This document shows, piece by piece, positions 52,801 to 62,005 of a DNA stretch of 64,000 nucleotides (position 1 is the stretch's first letter; each line of letters opens with the position of its first letter). Under the pieces are notes generated by a model. That model ran no database searches. It was not told the DNA's origin and saw nothing but the letters and a program-made list of their open reading frames with translations. Where the stretch lies: NCBI GenBank assembly GCA_002381805.1, contig DFXZ01000005.1, positions 124,001 to 188,000 of the forward strand, given 5' to 3'. The DNA comes from Bdellovibrio sp. UBA4095. Lineage in GTDB: Bacteria; Bdellovibrionota; Bdellovibrionia; Bdellovibrionales; Bdellovibrionaceae. The position numbers and the translations under genes are program-made.

Positions 52801-54189
52801 TTGGAAAACATTGATATCAACAGCCTGGCTTTGTCATCGGAACTTATTGCAGTATTGAAAGAGCTCGGTTTTTCCGATCTGACCCCAATTCAGCAGCAGA
52901 GCATCCCTCCCTTACTTCAAGGCCGAGACCTCATCGGGCAATCCCGCACCGGAAGTGGCAAAACCGCGGCTTTTGCTTTACCTATTCTTGAAAAGATTGA
53001 TCTAAAGCTCCGCTCAGTTCAGGCCCTCATAATCTGTCCAACACGAGAACTGGCATCCCAGGTCGTCACTGAAGTCCGCAAACTCGGCCGCAAACAAGAG
53101 GGTTTGCAAGTCGTTTCTCTGGTCGGAGGAGTTCCTGGGCGAGAACAAGCCGCAACCCTCGCAAACGGAGTTCATATTGCTGTCGGAACTCCGGGACGAA
53201 TTATTGATCTGATTGATCGAAACCGCATGGACCTCAATGACATAAAGACGGTCGTTTTGGATGAGGCGGACAAAATGCTGGAAATGGGTTTTGAGGCGGA
53301 AATTCGCGCCATCATGCAAATTCTTCCCCAACCCAGACAGACTGTTCTCTTTTCTGCCACTTTTCCTGAAAGCATTCTCGGCTTAAGCAAAAGCTATCAG
53401 AAAAATCCACTTCACATCGTTATCGAAACTGAAAATGAAGAGTCCACAATTGAGCAAGTTGCCTATGATTCAGCTCCGCACGAAAAAGCCAACACCTTAT
53501 TAAGAATTCTGCAACAGCATCCGGCGAACTCGAGTCTAATTTTCTGTAACACCAAAGCCACGGTGAATGAACTTGCAGAACGCTTTGCCTCTCAAAAAAT
53601 TAGCTGCGCGGTTTTGCATGGAGATCTCGAGCAGCGAGATCGCGAAAAGGTCATGACTCTTTTTCGCAATAGCAGCTATCGCATCCTCATAGCGACAGAT
53701 GTCGCAGCCCGAGGACTGGATATTGAAAATCTTGACCTGGTCGTTAACTTCGATTTACCTGATCTTGCCGAAACCTATCTTCATCGTATTGGTAGGACCG
53801 GCAGAGCCGGAGGCAAAGGTATTGCTGTCAGCATTACCGACCCCCGAGATACTTTAAAACTCCTCGAGTTTGAAAAGATCAGTCGGGGTAAAATCAAACG
53901 CCCCGTACTGAGATTCGAAAATCAGCATGGATTGCAACGCGATCTTAAGGAAGCCCCTATGCAAACACTCTCGATCTCGGGAGGACGAAAGGACAAGTTA
54001 CGTCCTGGGGATATCTTGGGATCGCTAACAAAAGATGTGGGACTTTCTGGCGCAGATATTGGGAAAATCGAAATTCAAGACAAGTACTCTTACGTTGCCG
54101 TGGCCTCCGCTCAGGTCGAAAAGGCCCTGGCAGGACTGCGCCAAGCGAAAATCAAAGGTCAGAAATTCCAAATCAAACTGCTGAAATAG
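52801..54189 (+). CDS. dbpA: DEAD-box RNA helicase with DbpA-type C-terminal domain
   Basis: The start is TTG 52801, 7 nt after ACGAGGA; a TTG at 52780 in the same frame has no ribosome site. The helicase core is complete: LTPIQQQSIPPLL, SRTGSGKTAAFALP, PTRELASQ, DEAD, SAT, HRIGRTGRAG. The last 75 residues (LSISGGRKDKLRPGDILGSL, then DIGKIEIQDKYSYVAV) are the DbpA RNA-binding RRM-like domain that targets 23S rRNA hairpin 92. It probably acts in 50S subunit maturation. The same hairpin is the RlmE target encoded at 35244. Confidence 0.92.
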   Translation: MENIDINSLALSSELIAVLKELGFSDLTPIQQQSIPPLLQGRDLIGQSRTGSGKTAAFALPILEKIDLKLRSVQALIICPTRELASQVVTEVRKLGRKQEGLQVVSLVGGVPGREQAATLANGVHIAVGTPGRIIDLIDRNRMDLNDIKTVVLDEADKMLEMGFEAEIRAIMQILPQPRQTVLFSATFPESILGLSKSYQKNPLHIVIETENEESTIEQVAYDSAPHEKANTLLRILQQHPANSSLIFCNTKATVNELAERFASQKISCAVLHGDLEQRDREKVMTLFRNSSYRILIATDVAARGLDIENLDLVVNFDLPDLAETYLHRIGRTGRAGGKGIAVSITDPRDTLKLLEFEKISRGKIKRPVLRFENQHGLQRDLKEAPMQTLSISGGRKDKLRPGDILGSLTKDVGLSGADIGKIEIQDKYSYVAVASAQVEKALAGLRQAKIKGQKFQIKLLK

Positions 54190-54254
54190 TGTTCAGAAGT
54201 TTGACAAAAATTTCGATTCCCCACTTTCGTCAGAGGTCGTGCTAACATGATTCT

Positions 54255-55109
54255 ATGATTCGAGAGTTATGGAATACTTTCCCTCACCTCCTGGTGAAAA
54301 AGATCAATGGACTGATAGAAACGGCAGAGCCAAGCCCTGCAAAGGCCTTTCAACTTTACAAAACTTGCCAGAGCGAAAGTCTGTGGCAGGAATCCTTCGA
54401 TCTTTTCTCTAAACGCCTTAATGATTTTTTCAGTCAGCCTCGGGCAGAACGACGCAAGAGTGACTTCGACAGATATTTGAATGCTCCGATGGCTCATACC
54501 GTCTATGAGCAGTTTCACCTGACTTTCAGAACCGCCTTGGTCGACCAGGGATCGTTGTTGAATATTGCGAGCTGGGCCCATCACCTGATGCGAGTCAGTC
54601 GCAAAACGGAAAGCGTGATTATTTCGACCGACATTTTGACGAAAACTCTGCGTTACATTACGAACCCACCACTTTTCGAAAAAGACGAGAATATCGACTT
54701 TGAAGATTTCTGTTCGGCATGGAAAAAAACAGTCTTTCGCATGTTCGGAAAAAAATACGATGCTGAACTCAATGGCATTTTGCAGGAGCTGCAGAAAATA
54801 AACGCACAACTCGCCAACGAAGATCTCAAGGAAGAACAAGGCCTCTTCGTTCCAAGCATCTACTTGACTCAAACAGAAATTGATTGGACTTTGGCCGTCC
54901 AGAGGGCCGTTGGCGACAATAATCCTGTGCCAAAATTTCCCTTGAAAAGAGGCCCTGAAAAACCTCGGCTTAAAGATTTAGAAAGAACCATCAGTCTTTA
55001 CAGGATCGTGCAAACAACACGCCTTCCTGAACTGATCGACCAGCGCAACAACATACGCGCCACAATCCTTGAGCTGTGCGAGCGCCTTTTGCGAGAGCGC
55101 GCCAAATAA
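54255..55109 (+). CDS. helical cytoplasmic protein of unknown function
   Basis: A 284-residue, mostly helical protein without signal or membrane segments and with a charged C-terminus (CERLLRERAK). No family recognised. It has no clear ribosome site. It follows the dbpA-like gene by 65 nt on the same strand but with no coupling. The frame is long and codon use matches neighbours, so it is likely real. Confidence 0.6.
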   Translation: MIRELWNTFPHLLVKKINGLIETAEPSPAKAFQLYKTCQSESLWQESFDLFSKRLNDFFSQPRAERRKSDFDRYLNAPMAHTVYEQFHLTFRTALVDQGSLLNIASWAHHLMRVSRKTESVIISTDILTKTLRYITNPPLFEKDENIDFEDFCSAWKKTVFRMFGKKYDAELNGILQELQKINAQLANEDLKEEQGLFVPSIYLTQTEIDWTLAVQRAVGDNNPVPKFPLKRGPEKPRLKDLERTISLYRIVQTTRLPELIDQRNNIRATILELCERLLRERAK

Positions 55110-55296
55110 CTTACCTTTAACTATAACGCGCCATGCTTTCTATGTGAAAGTGCTAAGTTATTACCCATATTGTGTAAAACAAGCTTCACTTTTTTTTTAA
55201 AGTTCACTACACCTAGAAGATGTCTAGAAATCCTTTCATTTTCCTGTCTTAATCCGAAGGAGCTAGACACAGCAGCCTGTTGAAGGAGTCGTTCCC

Positions 55297-56982
55297 ATGA
55301 AATTTAATACTCTTCGTTACCTCATCTTGCCCTGGTTTGTATTCTTCTGTGTGATTATCGCCATGATGATCGTTAACAGTACCGTCTACAAGTTCCCGGC
55401 AGAGGTTGAACAGTATTATCTTGCACTAATTGGCGGCGGCGTTTTTCTTTGCCTCATGTACAACTTCCGCACTTTAACCAAAGCGGGAATCTGGTTGGCC
55501 CATCCACTTCCGAATAGTTTGCGCAACAACCCCTGGAGCTGGTTTATTCGGGCAGTTCTTGCGATCGCTTTTGCTTACGGCGTTTACGAAGTCGGCAACC
55601 TCAGTTGGACGCCAATAATTTGGCAAGGCGCCGTTATTCCGGTGGTCTTTATGATCTGCCTGTTTATCGCTATCCGAAGCGTTATGGGTCCCCTTTTGGT
55701 GTTCTGCTCACGCATTGCCTTTAGCCGATTCTTTGCTTTTATCCTGAGCTGGCCTGTTTTCATTCTTGTACCTATCACAGCTATTTTTCTGGGACGCACA
55801 ATCGTCAATGCCTATCAGGTTAGCCGACCTGACTTTGCTTTCAAAGCCGAAGCACCGGCAGAGATCACTCCAGACGCAACAACCACTAAAGAAGGTGCAA
55901 ACGACGAAGCTGCTGAGACAATCGAAGCAACTAGTCAAAGCGCTTTAGAACTTCAAGAAGCGGTTGCTTCAGGCAAGTCTTGCGAAGACAAAGGCAAACT
56001 CATTTCTAAGTCATTAAGCCCAACAGAAGCTGCAGACACCACATTTTGGGCAATTAAAGCGTTGAAGTGCGACGACATGAAATCCGTCATCGCTTTACAT
56101 AAACTTTCAGAAGTCATGCTGAAACATCCAAATCCTGTTGTGAGAGCTTCTGCCATCACCCAGATGACCCATTACGGAATCGATAAAGTGAAGCCTCTCG
56201 GTTACCTGTTAGTAAAAAGAATTAGCGAAAATGAACCCCTCCCCGTCATTGAAGCGGCCTCACTTGTTATGATGAAGCTTGGCGATGATGAGCGTGCTTG
56301 GGTCAGCAAACGACTGACAAATCTACTTGAAAATCCAAAGACCAGTGCCTTGGCATCCAAAATATTGGTATCCAAATTCAAGCGTGAGGATTTAGTCACA
56401 GAATTTGTGACTACAAACCTCACTCTTGAAAGTGCTCGTAAAGATCACGCGATCAGTATGATCTGTTCGCTTTCCAAAAATAGCCGCAAGCTCGCAGAGC
56501 CTCACATAGATGTGATCTTAAGTTCGATCAAGACAGGCGACACCAAAGATCCCGCGGTGAAAGCCTTAGAATGTCTGGGACCTATTGGCTTGGCATCTCT
56601 TCGTAAAGAAATTGAAACTCCGCAAAAAGTCGAGAAAACAGTTGCCGCTCGCGCCTTTGCTGAAGCCGCTTGGAGTGACGAAAAAGTCGTTCTTGATACA
56701 GCTTCTAAATGTGTTCGTGACACTTCCCCAAATGTTCGCGAATGGTGCAGCCAGGCGCTTGGCAAGGCCGGTGCGCCCGCCATTCCCAGCATTATGAACC
56801 TGCTGCAATCCAACGATGCAGATTTGAAAAGGGCCGCAACTCATGCCCTCAGCTTCTTTGATGACACGACGGCACGTCAGGAACTCTTGCGTGAACGGGC
56901 CAAGAATTCGGGATGGATGGCTAATAAAAGAAACCTTGAGGTCGCCAGAGCCATCGATCAGGCACTCATAAACATGAACTAG
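55297..56982 (+). CDS. membrane protein with C-terminal HEAT repeats
   Basis: A 561-residue protein. Residues 1-180 contain about five helices (from LILPWFVFFCVIIAMMIVNS to SWPVFILVPITAIFLGRTIV). An acidic Ala/Glu/Thr-rich linker follows (about 185-225). From about 240 to the end are repeating paired helices of HEAT type (VVRASAITQMTHYGIDKVKPL, VEKTVAARAFAEAAWSDEKV, NVREWCSQALGKAGAPAIPS). HEAT repeats bind proteins, so this is probably an inner-membrane platform. The side on which the repeats lie is not certain. AAGGAG lies 9 nt before the ATG. Confidence 0.75.
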   Translation: MKFNTLRYLILPWFVFFCVIIAMMIVNSTVYKFPAEVEQYYLALIGGGVFLCLMYNFRTLTKAGIWLAHPLPNSLRNNPWSWFIRAVLAIAFAYGVYEVGNLSWTPIIWQGAVIPVVFMICLFIAIRSVMGPLLVFCSRIAFSRFFAFILSWPVFILVPITAIFLGRTIVNAYQVSRPDFAFKAEAPAEITPDATTTKEGANDEAAETIEATSQSALELQEAVASGKSCEDKGKLISKSLSPTEAADTTFWAIKALKCDDMKSVIALHKLSEVMLKHPNPVVRASAITQMTHYGIDKVKPLGYLLVKRISENEPLPVIEAASLVMMKLGDDERAWVSKRLTNLLENPKTSALASKILVSKFKREDLVTEFVTTNLTLESARKDHAISMICSLSKNSRKLAEPHIDVILSSIKTGDTKDPAVKALECLGPIGLASLRKEIETPQKVEKTVAARAFAEAAWSDEKVVLDTASKCVRDTSPNVREWCSQALGKAGAPAIPSIMNLLQSNDADLKRAATHALSFFDDTTARQELLRERAKNSGWMANKRNLEVARAIDQALINMN

Positions 56983-57054
56983 GGCGCATTAGTTTTTGAC
57001 TTAACGCTCCGAGCAAATGGATACTCGCTGTAACAGTCTCGATAGGAAAATCAT

Positions 57055-57462
57055 ATGTCTTATTTTTTACCCGAAGAACTTTACTATACTCGAAATCACG
57101 AATGGCTTCATGTTGACGAGAACCTCGTCACAGTTGGATTGACTGAATACGCCATTGATCGTCTGGGCGAAGTTCTTTATTTGGATCTTCCGGAAGAAGG
57201 ACAGAACGCAACAATGGGCCAAGCATACTGTTCGGTCGAAAGCGTTCGTCAAATTCATGATCTTGTCTGCCCAGTCAATGGGACAATCCTCGAGATCAAC
57301 ACTTCATTGCTGGATGATCCGAATCCTATCAATGACGATGCTCTTGGCGAAGGATGGTTGTTCCGCATTGAGATGGACAACGAAAGAGACCTCGCAAACT
57401 TGCTTCGATCACGCGAATATCGCGACCTGATCGAAGACAAGGGCTCTAAGGCATCTAACTAA
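57055..57462 (+). CDS. glycine cleavage H-like protein lacking the lipoyl lysine
   Basis: A 135-residue protein with the GcvH lipoyl-domain fold: NHEWLHVDENLVTVGLTEYAIDRLGEVLYLDLPEEG, then SVESVRQIHDLVCPVNGTILEIN, then DDPNPINDDALGEGWLFRIE. In active H protein the block is ESVKA and the Lys carries lipoate. Here it is ESVRQ with Arg65 (codon CGT at 57247-57249), read clearly from the DNA, so normal lipoylation is not possible. No gcvT or gcvP is next to it. It could be a regulatory or structural paralogue. It is followed after 2 nt by the methyltransferase-like gene, so they probably share a transcript. Confidence 0.88.
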   Translation: MSYFLPEELYYTRNHEWLHVDENLVTVGLTEYAIDRLGEVLYLDLPEEGQNATMGQAYCSVESVRQIHDLVCPVNGTILEINTSLLDDPNPINDDALGEGWLFRIEMDNERDLANLLRSREYRDLIEDKGSKASN

Positions 57463-57464
57463 AG

Positions 57465-58157
57465 ATGCCGTCCGAAGCTTCAGATACGGGTTTTACAAAA
57501 GATCTTTTATCTGAAGAATTCGACTCGCCCCCATTGATAAGTCCAAATATGATCAGTAAAATCATCAACGACAAGGATTTTACTGATCTTGAATTTGATT
57601 CCATCCTTCCACCGCTTCATCGATTTCTCTCCCCTGTTCAGTGGACAAGTTTGACTGTCGCTCGCAAGATTGCCGAATGGCTCGCCGATTATAAAAATAA
57701 AAAATTTATCGATATTGGTAGTGGCATAGGAAAACTGGGACTTCTGTTGCGAATATTGACGGACTTAGAGGTTTACGGAATCGAGCAAAGATCTCGCTTG
57801 GTTCAAGTTGCCCAAAAAATCGTTCAAGTGAATAGTTTTGATCGAATTCACTTTTCGACTCAAAATCTGCTCGAATTAAATTGGGCGGATTATGATATTT
57901 ACTATCTCTATAATCCTTTTCAAGAGCACGTCTGCCATTCAGATATCTTCTTGATAGATGACTCCATCCCTTTACAAAAATCTCTATTCTCTGCCTATCT
58001 TAACAAAGTGTATGAAGAACTTCGCGCGGCACCACCCGGAAAGGTTTTAATCACCTTTCATGGTTATGGTGGCTCAGTACCGCGAGCTTGGACTTTGAAG
58101 CACTCTGATTTCATTGAGAATGGATTTCTTTCGATGTGGGTCAAGACTCGCGGCTAA
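57465..58157 (+). CDS. SAM-dependent methyltransferase-like protein
   Basis: A 230-residue cytoplasmic protein. The Rossmann-type SAM motif is KKFIDIGSGIGKLGLLLRI, then VYGIEQRSRLVQVAQ with the acidic residue of motif II, and DIYYLYNPFQEHVC as the motif IV region. The middle resembles class I methyltransferases including the DOT1-like branch; substrate unknown. It starts 2 nt after the GcvH-like stop, so translation is probably coupled and the two may act together. Its end overlaps norD by 4 nt in a convergent layout. Confidence 0.75.
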   Translation: MPSEASDTGFTKDLLSEEFDSPPLISPNMISKIINDKDFTDLEFDSILPPLHRFLSPVQWTSLTVARKIAEWLADYKNKKFIDIGSGIGKLGLLLRILTDLEVYGIEQRSRLVQVAQKIVQVNSFDRIHFSTQNLLELNWADYDIYYLYNPFQEHVCHSDIFLIDDSIPLQKSLFSAYLNKVYEELRAAPPGKVLITFHGYGGSVPRAWTLKHSDFIENGFLSMWVKTRG

Positions 58158-59881
58158 CGAGAGCGCGACTGGATAAAAGTTCGCACAAGGCTTTCTGGCA
58201 TTTTTTCTGGATTTGCAAGTATCTCATAACGGCCGAACATTTGTGGGAAGTAATACTTCGCATTTTTTTCGACGGCAAAAGCTTTGGTGATAATTTGTAA
58301 TCGCTGAGCCTCTCGACAGGCTTTACGAATATCTTCGATGCCGTAACGTCCTTCATAGCCGTCATAGTCTGTGGGCTTTCCATCTGTCAAAAGAAGCAAA
58401 AGCTTTTTCTTTGCAGAACTCTGCCGCAATATTTCTGTCGCGTGACGAATCGCAGGGGCCAAGCGAGTATAGCCGCGCGGGGTGACCGTTGAGGCTCTCT
58501 CATAGAATCGACCCCATGGTTCGTGCTCATGTTTTAAATATTCGAAATAGCATTTGTGGCGAGTTTCAGAATAAGTACCCGCTACAATCGTATTGTCGTT
58601 AGCATTTTCTGACAGCAGACCAATCAAACCCGCAGCTTCAAGTTCAACATCAAGAACTCGTCGACCTTCAACAAAAGAGTCCGTCGACAGACTAAGATCC
58701 AATAGGACTAAGACTTGATAGTCTTTAGTTCGCAAAAGTTGATTCAAATAAAGCCTGCCAGTAGAACACGATTTGTTTTTGATATCTGTAACGTGACGAA
58801 CGTAGGCATCGATATCGAATTCAGAGCCCTCTAATTGTTGATTGTACCACTTACGTTGATTGCAAATTTGCAGCAGCTGCTGCTTGTACTTAAGGATGGC
58901 GGTGGAATGGTTCCGCTGTAAGGATTCCTTAAGATTTCCTCTGTTGTTTTCTGTCGCCGCGGTGGAAATTAAGAGACGACAGTGTTTCGCCATATGGGTC
59001 TTTTTTTTCCAGTGCCATTCCGGATAAAAAGCTACTTCCAGAGACGGTTCGCCCCAGTTTTTTTCACAGGTTTCAAATTCCGAACCTGTTTGAACATCTG
59101 AATTTAAAAACGAGGCTGCCGCCTCTCCTGAACGTGTCACTTTTTTCAGCTTCAGTTCTCGCAAAGCTTCGGCGTGCTGTTCCAGTTCATCAGAGCCGTC
59201 GGTGGCTCGCGCTCCCCCCTGGTATTCGTCAGCCGTTTCCATTTTTTCAAAAGAATGAGTGATCGGACTGAACTGCTCTTTGTCTAAATCAACTTCTTCT
59301 CTTTCGAAGGTCGTCTCGATATCAGCAGGCGTTTCTTTAGAGGATCTGGCTCCCGTTTCGCACAGAGGCTCTTGACTGCTACGCACGATAGCGCCCGAAC
59401 TTAGGCCTCCCCAGAGTAACCAATGATGCTGTAGCGAATGAGGCAAGGGTAAAAAATCTCGCAGCAGTTCTTTTTGAAAGGTCATAAACTGCGGATAGAG
59501 TTCCTGAACGGACTGCGTGATCAAGTGTTGATTTTTTACGAAATGTTCCCGACGAGTTTGATCATCAGTTAAAGTTTTTGGCCAGATTAAATTCAGCTTT
59601 TGTGCTCCAGCCATCATTAAAGACTGATGCACAAAAAGATCTCGGTTCCGTTTTCGATCGTCAAAATAACTTATTGCCGATGGCAAATAGAAGGACAATC
59701 CCACGACTCCACTGGTCTTTGCTGCATGTATCTCTATGGGCTCCTCAAAAAAGGGTTGAATCAACAACGAAAGAGCTTTGTCGCATTCACTCAGCTCATA
59801 TTGAAAAACCTTGCGATCTTCAGCAACTTTGCGTCTTCGCCAGTTTGAGATTTTTTCAAACAGCTTTTCGCCAAGATCCAT
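58154..59881 (-). CDS. norD: nitric oxide reductase activation protein NorD (VWA domain)
   Basis: A 575-residue cytoplasmic protein. The C-terminal von Willebrand A domain carries the MIDAS motif VLLDLSLSTDSF and LLLLTDGKPTDYDGYEGRYG, typical of NorD. The N-terminal part is helical, with an acidic linker in the middle. With the MoxR-type ATPase NorQ it assembles or activates the NorBC complex, probably by inserting the non-haem iron. It is the last gene of norCBQD, 1 nt after norQ. Confidence 0.92.
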   Translation of the reverse strand: MDLGEKLFEKISNWRRRKVAEDRKVFQYELSECDKALSLLIQPFFEEPIEIHAAKTSGVVGLSFYLPSAISYFDDRKRNRDLFVHQSLMMAGAQKLNLIWPKTLTDDQTRREHFVKNQHLITQSVQELYPQFMTFQKELLRDFLPLPHSLQHHWLLWGGLSSGAIVRSSQEPLCETGARSSKETPADIETTFEREEVDLDKEQFSPITHSFEKMETADEYQGGARATDGSDELEQHAEALRELKLKKVTRSGEAAASFLNSDVQTGSEFETCEKNWGEPSLEVAFYPEWHWKKKTHMAKHCRLLISTAATENNRGNLKESLQRNHSTAILKYKQQLLQICNQRKWYNQQLEGSEFDIDAYVRHVTDIKNKSCSTGRLYLNQLLRTKDYQVLVLLDLSLSTDSFVEGRRVLDVELEAAGLIGLLSENANDNTIVAGTYSETRHKCYFEYLKHEHEPWGRFYERASTVTPRGYTRLAPAIRHATEILRQSSAKKKLLLLLTDGKPTDYDGYEGRYGIEDIRKACREAQRLQIITKAFAVEKNAKYYFPQMFGRYEILANPEKMPESLVRTFIQSRSR

Positions 59882-59882
59882 A

Positions 59883-60653
59883 TTAAAGACTCAGATTGAT
59901 TAAATCTTGAAGTCCCTCAACGACTTGCGGATCGTCTGAAAGACACTGAGCGATTCCATAAACACACGAGCTTCGTAAAGGTAATCCCGATTTAGCCAGC
60001 TGGGCGGCATGCACCAATAGACGCGTTGAAACTGTTTCCTGCAGATCCAAATGTTTCTGTGATCTTATTTTTTGCGCGAGATGAACCAGCTTGGAACAAG
60101 TCTTCAGCTCCATGCCGGTCATCTTATGCAAAACTTCAGTTTCAATTTCAGGGGGAGGATAGCCCAAGCTCAAAGTGACAAAACGTTGACGCGTACTGGG
60201 CTTTAGCTCTTTAAATCCTTTTTGGTATCCTGGATTAAAGCTGGCAACGCACATGAAACCAGGGGGCGCCGTCAATTCTTCGTTGGTACGATCCAAGTAC
60301 AGTTGACGGCGATGATCTGTTAAGGGATGAAGAGCTACGATCACATCCTCTCGGGCTTCTGCTACTTCATCCAAATATAAAATAGCCCCTTCGCGCACGG
60401 CACGCGCCACAGGACCGTCTTGCCAAACGGTCTCGCTGCCTTTGATCAAGAATCTGCCTAACAAATCGGAACTGGTTGTGTCTTCGTTACAGGCGACCTT
60501 TATTAGCGGACGATCCAATCTTTCGGCCATGGCTCCAACAAGCTGACTCTTGCCGCATCCAGTGGGCCCCTTGATAAGCAAGGGCATTTGGTTTTCAAAA
60601 CACTTTTTGAAGACATCTAGCTCATTGCCTACTTCGCGATAATAGGTGCCCAT
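59883..60653 (-). CDS. norQ: NorQ-type MoxR AAA+ ATPase
   Basis: A 256-residue protein. Walker A is LLIKGPTGCGKSQLVGAMAE, Walker B is ILYLDEVAEARED, and sensor and arginine-finger residues lie in FNPGYQKGFKELKPSTRQRFV. CbbQ/NirQ/NorQ members work with a VWA partner (norD, next gene) to insert a metal cofactor into the target reductase. It starts 9 nt after the norB stop, so co-transcribed. Confidence 0.94.
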   Translation of the reverse strand: MGTYYREVGNELDVFKKCFENQMPLLIKGPTGCGKSQLVGAMAERLDRPLIKVACNEDTTSSDLLGRFLIKGSETVWQDGPVARAVREGAILYLDEVAEAREDVIVALHPLTDHRRQLYLDRTNEELTAPPGFMCVASFNPGYQKGFKELKPSTRQRFVTLSLGYPPPEIETEVLHKMTGMELKTCSKLVHLAQKIRSQKHLDLQETVSTRLLVHAAQLAKSGLPLRSSCVYGIAQCLSDDPQVVEGLQDLINLSL

Positions 60654-60662
60654 AATTTACTC

Positions 60663-61997
60663 CTAAGAGTGCTTTTGGACTTCGCCGATCGGCTTCCCGA
60701 ATCGGATAAAGTTCCAAATGAAAGCGATGATTCCCGCGGTAAAAATAGTTGCCGAAATTACCAGAATCAGAAAATGAATTTCGATTTCTTTTTGCACAGC
60801 CAGGAAATCGATTCCAATTCTTCTTTCCATATAAACTTGAGCGACTCCAGCCACACCGAAAGCGACGGTCATGCAAAGCATTCCAGAGTTTGATGTCCAG
60901 AACGCAAAGGTGTTCATACTCGAATCTTGCACTTTACGACCGGTAATGTGCGGCATCGCATATGTGATCAAGGCTAAAACGATACAAGCGTAGGCTCCCC
61001 AGAACGCTAAGTGCCCGTGCATCGCGGTTACCAAAGTGCCGTGAGTGTACAGGTTTATCTGCGGCAAGGTGTGCGCGAATCCGAGCAAACCTGCACCAAC
61101 AAAAGAAAGAATGGCTGTCGCAATTGTCCAGGACAGGGCCATTTTGTTATCTTGGGTTTTACCGCCTCGCTTAGCCATTACGATCGCGTAGATTGCCATC
61201 CCCAGAAACGCGATAGGTTCGAGGGCGCCGAAAATTCCACCAATCATCAACCAATAGCGAGGAGTTCCAATATAGTAATAGTGGTGACCCGTACCTAGGA
61301 TTCCCGAAAGGAAAGTAAAGCCGACAATGATATACAACCATTTTTCAACGATTTCACGATCGACTCCCGTCAACTTGATAAGCAGGAACGACAGGATACC
61401 ACCCATGATCAGCTCCCAAACGCCTTCAACCCAAAGGTGAACGACCCACCATCTCCAGTACGAATCCACCGTTTGGTGATCGGTATGAATCATACCTGGC
61501 AAATAAAGCAGTGCCGACATCAAGAGTCCAAAGAACAGGACCATGCTTGTCGTCGTGTAACGCTTCCCTTTCCAAATAGTCCCACCGACCAGAAAGATAA
61601 ATAGTAAAACGTCGATGACAACGAGGTAATCAAGAGGACGAGGAATTTCCAAAAACTTGCGCCCCTCCCACCAATTGAAGTGAAAGCCGATGATCGAAGT
61701 CACCCCTACCGCCACCAAAGCGCCCAACTGAACATAGGCCAACTTTGGAAAGATAAGCTCCCGCTCCGCTTCTTCCGGTATGATGTAGTAAGCAGCTCCC
61801 ATAAACCCAGTTAGCAACCACATCACCAAAAGGTTGGTGTGAGTTGCTCTGGCGGCATTGAACGGAATCCACTCATGTAGACCATCCATTCCCATATGGG
61901 CAAAGCCCATGATAAAGCCATAGACCAGTTGCAAGCTAAAGAGCAGCATGCATGTCGCGAAAAACCAGTATGATATTTTTTGTGTTTTAAATCTCAT
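60663..61997 (-). CDS. norB: nitric oxide reductase subunit B (cNor type)
   Basis: A 444-residue haem-copper oxidase-superfamily protein with about 12 helices. HTNLLVMWLLTGFMGAAYY contains the low-spin haem His. VVHLWVEGVWELIMGG has the metal-site His and the Glu typical of NorB, and LGTGHHYYYIG supplies the two further Fe(B) His ligands. The helix with AMHGHLAFWGAYA carries the other haem His residues. The short length without N-terminal quinol-binding extension means cNor, receiving electrons from NorC. It reduces 2 NO to N2O at the inner membrane. It is 8 nt downstream of norC. Confidence 0.96.
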   Translation of the reverse strand: MRFKTQKISYWFFATCMLLFSLQLVYGFIMGFAHMGMDGLHEWIPFNAARATHTNLLVMWLLTGFMGAAYYIIPEEAERELIFPKLAYVQLGALVAVGVTSIIGFHFNWWEGRKFLEIPRPLDYLVVIDVLLFIFLVGGTIWKGKRYTTTSMVLFFGLLMSALLYLPGMIHTDHQTVDSYWRWWVVHLWVEGVWELIMGGILSFLLIKLTGVDREIVEKWLYIIVGFTFLSGILGTGHHYYYIGTPRYWLMIGGIFGALEPIAFLGMAIYAIVMAKRGGKTQDNKMALSWTIATAILSFVGAGLLGFAHTLPQINLYTHGTLVTAMHGHLAFWGAYACIVLALITYAMPHITGRKVQDSSMNTFAFWTSNSGMLCMTVAFGVAGVAQVYMERRIGIDFLAVQKEIEIHFLILVISATIFTAGIIAFIWNFIRFGKPIGEVQKHS

Positions 61998-62005
61998 GAC
62001 ATCCT

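Noticed and set aside
54201..54206. TTGACA before the helical unknown gene at 54255
   Set aside because: No -10-like hexamer at 16-18 nt downstream.
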